A stretch of DNA of 9,577 nt. It comes from Candidatus Bathyarchaeota archaeon. GTDB lineage: Archaea; Thermoproteota; Bathyarchaeia; 40CM-2-53-6; RBG-13-38-9. The notes below the pieces were generated by a model that saw only the letters and a list, made by a program, of their open reading frames with translations, searched no databases and was not told the DNA's origin. Position numbers and translations under genes: made by a program. Numbering within the stretch: position 1 is the stretch's first letter; each line of letters begins with the position of its first letter. Positions 1-5,908 of the stretch are shown piece after piece. The stretch spans positions 1 to 9,577 of the forward strand of contig DAOUZW010000033.1 in the NCBI GenBank assembly GCA_030671315.1. The letters are read 5' to 3'.

Positions 1-2
1 CC

Positions 3-545
3 AGCGGTAGATTCGCATTCAAATCTATTAACGCTTCTCCTATTGCAACTTATAATATTCAAAACTCATCTCTAAAGATGAATTGGGATCAATATCAGAA
101 AAGAGATAGCAATAAGAATCTAAATTTGGAAGCGAAATTCAATGATAATGTTCTACTTCTCAAATCCTACCCAGGGATGAAAAGCGAACTAATTGAATGG
201 GCTATAGAGAAATACTCTGGAATTATTCTAGAAGGTACTGGTCTGGGACATGTAAGCCAAAATCTACTAAATGCTATAAAAAAAGGAATTGAGAAAGACG
301 TCTTATTCTGCATGACATCCCAATGCATCTGGGGGCGAATAAACATGAACGTTTACACGACTGGACGAGATCTTCTCAGATTAGGCGTTTTACCATTAAA
401 AGACATGCTTCCAGAAACCGCATTAGTAAAGATGATGTGGACTTTTGGGCAGACTACCAAATTAGAGGATGCCAAAAAGATCATGATCACCAATATTGCT
501 GGAGAGATATCTCCAAGAACTTTACCTGAAGATGTATCTCAATGA
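3..545 (+). CDS. gatD: Glu-tRNA(Gln) amidotransferase subunit D, C-terminal part (5' end outside window)
   Basis: GatD is the asparaginase-like subunit of the archaeal GatDE complex. It releases ammonia from glutamine (or asparagine) so that GatE can amidate Glu-tRNA(Gln). The reading frame is open from base 3 to the TGA at 543-545, giving 180 residues; the family is usually about 420-440, so over half the protein lies upstream. The first ATG in the window (78) is internal, because the codons before it already read as family sequence (SGRFAFKSINASPIATYN). Recognisable C-terminal asparaginase-fold segments are ILEGTGLGHV, TSQCIWGRINMNVY, TGRDLLRLGVLPL and DMLPETALVKMMW. The end, NIAGEISPRT plus seven residues, is close to where family members normally stop. 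The nucleophile-bearing N-terminal part is not visible. gatE follows downstream on the same strand with one gene between. Confidence 0.95.
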   Translation, partial: SGRFAFKSINASPIATYNIQNSSLKMNWDQYQKRDSNKNLNLEAKFNDNVLLLKSYPGMKSELIEWAIEKYSGIILEGTGLGHVSQNLLNAIKKGIEKDVLFCMTSQCIWGRINMNVYTTGRDLLRLGVLPLKDMLPETALVKMMWTFGQTTKLEDAKKIMITNIAGEISPRTLPEDVSQ

Positions 546-595
546 AATTGATGGGATTTTCAAAGATTCGGATTTTATCGTTACCATAAAAAATC

Positions 596-600
596 AGGAG
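596..600 (+). promoter_or_regulatory. Shine-Dalgarno site for the 610-1197 gene
   Basis: AGGAG lies 9 nt before the TTG at 610, matching the archaeal 16S 3' end. An in-frame TAA at 601-603 rules out any start further upstream apart from an ATT codon, so this site decides the TTG start. Confidence 0.7.
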
Positions 601-609
601 TAAAAGATT

Positions 610-1197
610 TTGTTCAACCGTAAAGAAAAAGGAATTAACGCGATTTTGAACTCTGAAGAAGTTCATACATTAGAATATGATGAAAATGGGAAATCTCAAG
701 TTGTAAGGTTAACAATCGATCTCAAAAATTCAAGCAAAATAATTGCAAAAAACATTTGTGTTCTTATAGATTATCCGCCATCTGTTGAAATAGAAACACA
801 GGAAGCTCTTGATGGAACATATTCAATAAGTTCAAAAGCATATGCGGGGTCCACTCTCATCTTCAAAAGACTTACGTTAAAAAATGATCTACATTCTCTT
901 CATCCAATCAACATGGACTGGACCCTCATAAAGCTAGGAGTACGTTTTACTAAGAAAGATTATCCAGAAAACATAATCTGGACAACAACATATGCAAATG
1001 ATCTACCCGAAACACTAGGTGGAATTCGATACATAATAAAAGGAAATAATATTGATGCCTACCCCCTACAAGGCTCTCAAAAAGAAATTGAGACCATCAG
1101 AAAAAAACAACCGGATTGGAAATTCATCAATAAAACTAGAATTGAATCTGGAATCTTAAGAAAGGTTCCTGAATTAACCAAATTATTTGAGGAATAA
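610..1197 (+). CDS. Unrecognised protein encoded between gatD and gatE, probably beta-rich
   Basis: I do not recognise this 195-residue protein. It starts at TTG 610 behind a good SD (AGGAG) and ends at TAA 1195-1197, 64 nt after gatD and 49 nt before gatE, so it probably shares their transcript. It has no signal peptide and no membrane segment, so it should be cytosolic. Residues about 20-130 alternate polar and hydrophobic residues in short stretches (VVRLTIDLKN, AKNICVLIDYPPSVEI, STLIFKRLTL, WTLIKLGVRF, NIIWTTTYAN). That resembles an immunoglobulin-like or CARDB-like beta-sandwich, but this is inference from pattern only. The C-terminal 50 residues are charged and probably helical (KEIETIRKKQPDW, LRKVPELTKLF). 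It contains no cysteine pair or nucleotide-binding motif. Nothing ties it to tRNA amidation beyond position. Codon use resembles its neighbours. Confidence 0.75.
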   Translation: MFNRKEKGINAILNSEEVHTLEYDENGKSQVVRLTIDLKNSSKIIAKNICVLIDYPPSVEIETQEALDGTYSISSKAYAGSTLIFKRLTLKNDLHSLHPINMDWTLIKLGVRFTKKDYPENIIWTTTYANDLPETLGGIRYIIKGNNIDAYPLQGSQKEIETIRKKQPDWKFINKTRIESGILRKVPELTKLFEE

Positions 1198-1246
1198 CTG
1201 GTCGTTCAAATGAGACGGTGTATTGAAGAAATGAATTCTTAAAAAG

Positions 1247-3151
1247 TTGATTAGTTTGGGGAATAATTATCACGAAATTGGTTTGAAAATTGGTTTAGAA
1301 ATCCATCAGCAGCTCGATACAACACATAAACTATTCTGTAATTGTCCTGCAGAATTAACAGAACAACCAAATATTGAATTCAATAGGATGCTGAGACCAA
1401 CTCAAAGTGAACTTGGTCAAGTTGATCAAGCAGCATTATTTGAATTCAAAAAAGGTAAGACGATAAAATATGATGCTTCAATAGATACTTCATGTCTTGT
1501 CGAAATGGATGAAGAGCCCCCACACAATCTAAATGAGGAGGCTATCGATATTGCTCTAACAACATCAATATTGATGAATTCTAAACCTGTTAACGAAATA
1601 CATGTAATGAGAAAGATAGTGATTGACGGCTCAAACACAACAGGATTCCAAAGAACTTGTGTAGTCTCAGTTGGAGGCTCAATAGGTAAAGATAAGAAAA
1701 TAAGTATTCAACATGTGAGTGTCGAAGAAGATGCTGCAAGAAAGACCGCAGAATTGAAAGGAGTATCAAATTATAGGATAGATAGACTTGGCATACCGCT
1801 GATAGAGATTGCCACCGCACCACAAATAGAAACACCAGAAGAGGCAAAAACAGTTGCCCTAGAAATTGGTAGACTACTAAGAGCAACTAGAAAAGTAAGG
1901 AGAGGCCTTGGAACAATAAGACAGGATCTCAATATCTCAACAAAGAAAGGCGCTTTAATCGAAGTTAAAGGGGTTCAAAAACTTGAACTCATCTCAGAAA
2001 TAATAGATGGAGAAGCATCAAGGCAGACATCGCTTATAGAAATAAAAAATGAACTCGAGACAAGAAATGTCAAAAAAGATGACATAAAAGAAAACATTCA
2101 TGATGTCTCCAACCTATTCAGCGAGTCTAGTTCTAAGGTAATTTCTTCAAGTTTGAAGAAAGGTGGAGTAGTCTTAGCAGTTCTGCTTCCAGGTTTTGGA
2201 GGTTTGCTCGGAAAGCAACTGCAGAAGGGTATCAGGCTGGGTACGGAAATGGCTCATAGAGCAATGTATTGGAGTGGAGTTGGTGGTATATTTCATACAG
2301 ATGAATTGCCTAATTATGGAATTTCAGAACAAGATGTGGATTTGATAAGAAAGAAAGTAAGTGCTTCAGAAAAAGATGCTGTAGTTCTTGTCGCTGATTC
2401 AAAGCGAAAAGCTCAGGATGCACTTAGAGCGGTCATAGTGCGAGCAAAAGAATGTTTGGATGGAGTTCCGGAGGAGACAAGAGCTGCAAATGAAGATGGA
2501 ACTAGCAGGTATATGAGGCCAAGACCAGGAGCAGCCAGAATGTATCCTGAAACTGATGTACCCCCAGTGATCGTAACAGATGAAAAACTCTCTAAATTAC
2601 ATACAACTCTACCTCCAATGCCCGAAGAACTTACAGCAGAACTAATGGAACAGTATAAAATCAATAAGAAGCTCTCTGAACAATTAGTAGATTCAGATTA
2701 TTTGAAATTGTTCGAAGTAATCTCTAAAGAAACTACAATTCCCGCATCGTTTATTGCCACTATCCTAACTGAGGTCATCAAGAGTCTTAATCGAGAAGGT
2801 ATACAAGTCGAAAAGATTAATGATGATAAAATAATTGAGGTATTTCAAGCAGTTAACTCCAATCTAACAGCAAAAGAGGCTGTACCGGATCTTCTGAAAT
2901 GGATTGCTGAAAACCCTGAGGGAGATGTCAGCAAAGCTATTGATCAGCTAGGTCTGAAGATGATTAGTGAGGGTGAACTGAGAGATAGAATAACTTCGAT
3001 TATTGACAAAAACAAAAATCTATTAGAAAATGATCTTAAGTCTGCAACTGGTAAATTGATGAAGATCATAATGGCGGATGTTCGAGGAAAGGTAGAAGCA
3101 AAAAAAGTGGTTCAAATAATTAATGAAGAGATCGGCAAGCGAGCAAAGTAG
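1247..3151 (+). CDS. gatE: Glu-tRNA(Gln) amidotransferase subunit E
   Basis: GatE binds Glu-tRNA(Gln), phosphorylates the glutamyl group with ATP and transfers ammonia from GatD to give Gln-tRNA(Gln). The 634 residues match the usual archaeal length of about 620-640. In order: the GatB/GatE catalytic core at about residues 10-265 (GLKIGLEIHQQLDT, LFCNCP, RPTQSELGQVD, EMDEEPPHNL, ERTC-like QRTC, DRLGIPLIEIAT, RRGLGTIRQDLNIS); the AspRS-like GAD insertion at about 290-410 that separates GatE from bacterial GatB; the return to the core (SRYMRPRPGAARMYPETD, 420-437); then the helical linker and YqeY-like tail (about 470-634, ending in ATGKLMKIIMADVRGKV), which grips the tRNA. TTG 1247 is chosen because an in-frame TGA sits at 1232-1234. 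TTG 1256 is an equal alternative, and neither has a clear SD. Confidence 0.96.
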   Translation: MISLGNNYHEIGLKIGLEIHQQLDTTHKLFCNCPAELTEQPNIEFNRMLRPTQSELGQVDQAALFEFKKGKTIKYDASIDTSCLVEMDEEPPHNLNEEAIDIALTTSILMNSKPVNEIHVMRKIVIDGSNTTGFQRTCVVSVGGSIGKDKKISIQHVSVEEDAARKTAELKGVSNYRIDRLGIPLIEIATAPQIETPEEAKTVALEIGRLLRATRKVRRGLGTIRQDLNISTKKGALIEVKGVQKLELISEIIDGEASRQTSLIEIKNELETRNVKKDDIKENIHDVSNLFSESSSKVISSSLKKGGVVLAVLLPGFGGLLGKQLQKGIRLGTEMAHRAMYWSGVGGIFHTDELPNYGISEQDVDLIRKKVSASEKDAVVLVADSKRKAQDALRAVIVRAKECLDGVPEETRAANEDGTSRYMRPRPGAARMYPETDVPPVIVTDEKLSKLHTTLPPMPEELTAELMEQYKINKKLSEQLVDSDYLKLFEVISKETTIPASFIATILTEVIKSLNREGIQVEKINDDKIIEVFQAVNSNLTAKEAVPDLLKWIAENPEGDVSKAIDQLGLKMISEGELRDRITSIIDKNKNLLENDLKSATGKLMKIIMADVRGKVEAKKVVQIINEEIGKRAK

Positions 3152-3179
3152 CCCGACTTGGTCTATGCATGGATTTTGG
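3152..3179. other. Convergent 28-nt gap between gatE and the minus-strand cluster
   Basis: The two gene groups end tail to tail here. I see no strong hairpin and no long T-run on either strand; the only T-rich stretch is ATTTTGG on the plus strand at about 3173-3179. Transcripts from the two sides may overlap. No terminator can be supported. Confidence 0.5.
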
Positions 3180-3473
3180 TTAATATCCGCCTACGATCTC
3201 TACATCTTTCATTATGGCATAGCCAGAGGATTTGAAGCGGTCAATATCGTGTGTTAAGTATGGGGTTAGTGCACTTTCTTCTGTTACTGGTGAGAATTCT
3301 GAGCCACAAACCGTGCAGATCCTTTCTGACATGGTTGATGTGATTAGTGCTGATCTCTCTTGATTGGTTATGACTGCAATTCCTATCTCTGCATCCTCTG
3401 GATGATTTTCATAATTAGAGCAGTTGAACAATAACCAAGTGCTCCATCTAGGTTCCTCACATGTTTCACACAA
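3180..3473 (-). CDS. Small four-cysteine protein, probable zinc ribbon
   Basis: I do not recognise the family. The 97-residue protein has two CxxC pairs (C2/C5 in CETCEEPRW and C53/C56 in RICTVCGSEF), a spacing that fits a zinc ribbon with a long insert. C18 and H24 (FNCSNYENH) are extra possible ligands. It has no signal peptide or membrane segment. The frame stays open upstream to a TAA at 3501-3503 and would add YCGAIT before the first cysteine pair, but there is no usual start codon there. TTG 3473 has GGTG 8 nt upstream, which supports it as the start. The gene is 58 nt downstream of tyrA on the same strand and may be read from that operon or from its own promoter. DNA binding, RNA binding or a structural zinc site are all possible. 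Confidence 0.65.
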   Translation of the reverse strand: MCETCEEPRWSTWLLFNCSNYENHPEDAEIGIAVITNQERSALITSTMSERICTVCGSEFSPVTEESALTPYLTHDIDRFKSSGYAIMKDVEIVGGY

Positions 3474-3510
3474 TGTAATTGCACCACAGTAGAGTAGATA
3501 TTAATGAGTG

Positions 3511-3520
3511 TATAACTTTT
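3511..3520 (-). promoter_or_regulatory. Possible TATA box for the four-cysteine gene
   Basis: Read on the minus strand this is AAAAGTTATA, ending 37 nt before the TTG at 3473. Transcription starting about 25 nt downstream would give a short leader that keeps the GGTG site (3482-3485). It sits in the gap just after tyrA, which would separate the small gene from the aromatic operon. Based on pattern only. Confidence 0.3.
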
Positions 3521-3531
3521 TGGGCTTTCGG

Positions 3532-4356
3532 TCATTTTTTAGACGGATTTCTAAGGATTTTGATTGTTTTATGCAATGGTTCCTTGGCAATGTTTTTAAC
3601 ATCAATTGACTGCCTAGTGACTTCTGCTAATATCTCTCTGACCTTTTGAGCATTAGGATTTAGGCTCTGAATGGCATAGATTGTCTCCCAGTTTTCATGT
3701 ATGTTCTGAATATTCTGTAAAGTTTTTTCAAGAGATTCTGTCAGATATTCTGATAATCCATTAGCTTCAGTAAACCTGCTTAATGCCGAAGAAAATGTGA
3801 TCAAGGCAAAGTGATGAAGCACTTGAATTGAAGACATAGCTAAATCATGTTCTTCCACAGTTGCTTTTTTTATTAATGCACCGCCTTCCTGAAGCATTTC
3901 AAGAAATTCAGTAGTTAAAGTTCCAGAAGTAGGTTCCACTGCGACGAACCTTTTGCCCGTGATGTCTTTGACTTGGGGTCCAAAGAGAGGATGCAGACTG
4001 AGATACTCCACAGAATTTGGAATACTATTCTTGATGATCTCTGTTATCCCGGTCTTTAATGATGCAAACTCAACAAGTAGTGATTGCTCATGCATTTTCT
4101 GGCCAATACTTTTGCATATCTTCACTGTTTCCTGGATTGGAACAGAGACTATTACTATGTTGCTCTGATGAGCTTTTTCTAAAGGCAACCACGATACATT
4201 AAGTTCTTTTGCAGCTTCTTGTGCTCTACCCGCGTCTCTAGAGACTATATTAATCGTTTCGACTTTGTCTTTCAGAATATTTGCAAGAAGCATACCCATT
4301 CTGCCTGTGCCGCCTACAATGCTGATTGAAATAAAGTTCGTTCTGTTACTCTTCAT
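3532..4356 (-). CDS. tyrA: Prephenate dehydrogenase
   Basis: TyrA oxidatively decarboxylates prephenate to 4-hydroxyphenylpyruvate, the tyrosine branch after chorismate mutase. The 274 residues hold an N-terminal Rossmann domain with the dinucleotide loop GGTGRMG (15-21), then the prephenate dehydrogenase motifs: EFASLKTG (96-103), SLHPLFGPQ (120-128) with the catalytic His at 122, and EEHDLAMSSIQVLHH (168-182). The rest is the helical dimerisation domain. No ACT or mutase domain is fused; the mutase is the separate upstream gene. The second strand of the fold ends in VSRD (38-41) rather than the Asp typical of NAD-specific forms, which hints at NADP use (inference). The start is ATG 4356 with GGAG 10 nt upstream, 51 nt after the mutase gene. 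An inverted repeat covers the SD and the start codon. Confidence 0.93.
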   Translation of the reverse strand: MKSNRTNFISISIVGGTGRMGMLLANILKDKVETINIVSRDAGRAQEAAKELNVSWLPLEKAHQSNIVIVSVPIQETVKICKSIGQKMHEQSLLVEFASLKTGITEIIKNSIPNSVEYLSLHPLFGPQVKDITGKRFVAVEPTSGTLTTEFLEMLQEGGALIKKATVEEHDLAMSSIQVLHHFALITFSSALSRFTEANGLSEYLTESLEKTLQNIQNIHENWETIYAIQSLNPNAQKVREILAEVTRQSIDVKNIAKEPLHKTIKILRNPSKK

Positions 4357-4374
4357 GGTTCTAAAACTCCATGA
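4353..4374 (-). repeat. Inverted repeat over the tyrA SD and start codon
   Basis: On the minus strand, TCATGG and CCATGA form 6-bp perfect arms around a 10-nt loop. The first arm holds the GG of the GGAG ribosome-binding site; the second arm contains the ATG start of tyrA. If it forms in mRNA, both would be paired, which could lower tyrA translation. Arms this short can arise by chance. Confidence 0.4.
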
Positions 4375-4407
4375 GAAAAATGATTTTTATTTAATTACTG
4401 AATAGTT

Positions 4408-4689
4408 TTATAATTTCTGTTCGACTTCAACTGAAAGTTCTATTACACTTTTGAAAAATCGTTTCGCAAGTTCAGGATCTAGACCTAGCTTCTCAGCTTT
4501 AACTGCAATATTATCGAGAATTAATGTTTCTCTCTTTGTGTCCCTGATTGGAAGGTTTTCCCGAGTTTTTAAGTCAGCTATCTTCTTTACGATTGCGAGA
4601 CGCTTTTCAAGTAATTCAAGCATCTGTTCATCTATTGTATCGATCTCCCTTCTATGATCATTTAGTTTTTCCAATAGCTGGTTCCTCAT
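4408..4689 (-). CDS. aroQ: Chorismate mutase, AroQ type, monofunctional
   Basis: It rearranges chorismate to prephenate, the substrate of TyrA encoded next. The 93-residue all-helical protein covers the whole AroQ (CM_2) domain: HRREIDTIDEQMLELLEKR (12-30), KIADLK (36-41), PIRDTKRET (47-55) and a final helix. Likely active-site counterparts of the E. coli residues are R13 or R14 (Arg11), R30 (Arg28), K41 (Lys39), R53 and E54 (Arg51, Glu52). Glu90 aligns with E. coli Gln88, as in the yeast enzyme where a Glu holds this place; the alignment near the end is by eye. No dehydrogenase, dehydratase or ACT domain is attached. The start is ATG 4689. Its AGGA directly abuts the ATG, too close for an SD, and a TATA-like box 28 nt upstream suggests a leaderless transcript. 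Confidence 0.93.
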   Translation of the reverse strand: MRNQLLEKLNDHRREIDTIDEQMLELLEKRLAIVKKIADLKTRENLPIRDTKRETLILDNIAVKAEKLGLDPELAKRFFKSVIELSVEVEQKL

Positions 4690-4717
4690 TCCTAGTTTGA
4701 TTATTCTTTTATCTAAC

Positions 4718-4725
4718 TATATTTT
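4718..4725 (-). promoter_or_regulatory. Possible TATA box for a leaderless chorismate mutase transcript
   Basis: The minus strand reads AAAATATA here, with 28 nt between it and the ATG at 4689. Archaeal transcription starts about 25 nt after the box, so the message would begin almost at the ATG. This would explain the lack of a usable SD. It lies in the 63-nt gap after aroC, so the mutase and tyrA could have their own promoter inside the cluster. Confidence 0.4.
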
Positions 4726-4752
4726 AGTGCGTTGTGGCATCTGAAGATAATT

Positions 4753-5904
4753 CTATTTTCTCTTCAAATCAGTCCATTTCTTATCCAGTCTTGACATGCC
4801 TTCCCAACCTCGATCCATAAACAAAGCATCAACCGTTGTTATGGCAGCCATAGCTTCAATAACTGCATAGATTCTTCCCAATAATGTTGGATCTCTTCTG
4901 GTTATTGGACTCAATTTCTCCTCTTTCATCTTTTTCATATCTATTGAGGGCTGCTCTACAGAAACCGTCGGAGTTGGTTTAATAGCTACACGAACTTCAA
5001 TGTCTTCTCCATTTGTTATTCCACCCAAGACCCCGCCCGAATTATTAGTTCTAAACTTAACCTTTCCACCTTCAAGGTAAGGATGATCATTGAACTCTGA
5101 ACCTTTCATTTTACCACAATTGAAACCTGCACCAAGTTCAATTCCTTTGACAGCCCCAATACTCATAATTGCATGAGATAACATTGCACTAAATTTATCA
5201 AAAACAGGTTCACCAAGACCAGCTGGAATATTATGAATAATTAGTTTGATTATTCCTCCAGCAGTATCTCCTTCTTCTTTGATCTCCATTACCTTTTTTG
5301 TCATCTTATCTGCCGCTTCCAGATCAGGACAGTTTATCTCATTTTTTCGATAATTTTTCTTAGCTTCATCAAAGGTCATTTCTCTGGCCTTTATTCCCAT
5401 ACATTCCACAGAGTAGGCGATTACCTCGACTTTTTCACGTGCGAGAATGAGTTTGGCTAAAGCACCTGCAGCCACTCTTCCAACAGTTTCTCTCCCTGAA
5501 GCTCTTCCTGCTCCGCACCAGTCAGCCGCCTCACCGTATTTGAGAAAGAATGTATACTCCGCATGGCCTGGCCGCATTAGATCCTTATATTCGTAATACT
5601 GGTCTATGTGCACTTTTTGAGTATCAACATTATACACTATCATTCCAACAGGTGCACCTGTCGTCACACCATCTTGACCAACACCTGCGAATATGTGAAC
5701 TTGATCTGTTTCTTTTCGAGGAGAATCGAGTTTTCCTTGACCTGGACGTCTTTTATCCATCTCTTTTTGGATCATTTCATCAGTAAGCATCATACATGGT
5801 GGAACACCATCCACAATAACGGCTAACCCACTGCCTTCCCCTATTCCATATGATTCTCCACATGTCGTAACTCTAAACATTCTACCAAACGTATTTCCCT
5901 GCAA
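4753..5904 (-). CDS. aroC: Chorismate synthase
   Basis: It converts EPSP to chorismate by 1,4-elimination of phosphate, using reduced FMN. The 383 residues cover the full family length. Motifs seen: NTFGRMFRVTTCGESYG (4-20), KRRPGQGKLDSPR (51-63), DLMRPGHAEYTF (108-119) with the conserved His at 114, GAGRASGRETVGRVAAGA (131-148), EGDTAGGI (211-218), NNSGGVLGGITNGEDI (287-302), IKPTPTV (308-314), RRDPTLLGR (336-344) and EAMAAITTVDA (350-360). The first motif is usually FGESHG; here the invariant catalytic His is Tyr19 (codon TAT at 5850-5848), while His114 is kept. The TTG start gives the usual N-terminus (MQGNTFG) and has GGAGG 9 nt upstream. Only 4 nt separate it from the aroA stop, so translation is probably coupled. 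Confidence 0.95.
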   Translation of the reverse strand: MQGNTFGRMFRVTTCGESYGIGEGSGLAVIVDGVPPCMMLTDEMIQKEMDKRRPGQGKLDSPRKETDQVHIFAGVGQDGVTTGAPVGMIVYNVDTQKVHIDQYYEYKDLMRPGHAEYTFFLKYGEAADWCGAGRASGRETVGRVAAGALAKLILAREKVEVIAYSVECMGIKAREMTFDEAKKNYRKNEINCPDLEAADKMTKKVMEIKEEGDTAGGIIKLIIHNIPAGLGEPVFDKFSAMLSHAIMSIGAVKGIELGAGFNCGKMKGSEFNDHPYLEGGKVKFRTNNSGGVLGGITNGEDIEVRVAIKPTPTVSVEQPSIDMKKMKEEKLSPITRRDPTLLGRIYAVIEAMAAITTVDALFMDRGWEGMSRLDKKWTDLKRK

Positions 5905-5908
5905 TTTT

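Noticed and set aside
323..529. Second plus-strand frame inside gatD
   Set aside because: It overlaps conserved GatD sequence in another frame and has no recognisable feature.
1426..2664. Minus-strand frames inside gatE
   Set aside because: Leucine/serine-rich antisense reads of a full-length, motif-complete gatE.
1247..3151. GatB rather than GatE
   Set aside because: The AspRS-like insertion between the catalytic core and the tail, the length and the nearby gatD all fit GatE.
3152..3179. Bidirectional terminator in the convergent gap
   Set aside because: No stable hairpin and no T-run longer than four on the plus strand; not supportable.
5550..5826. Plus-strand frames opposite aroC
   Set aside because: Two overlapping frames in the antisense of a clear chorismate synthase; shadows.
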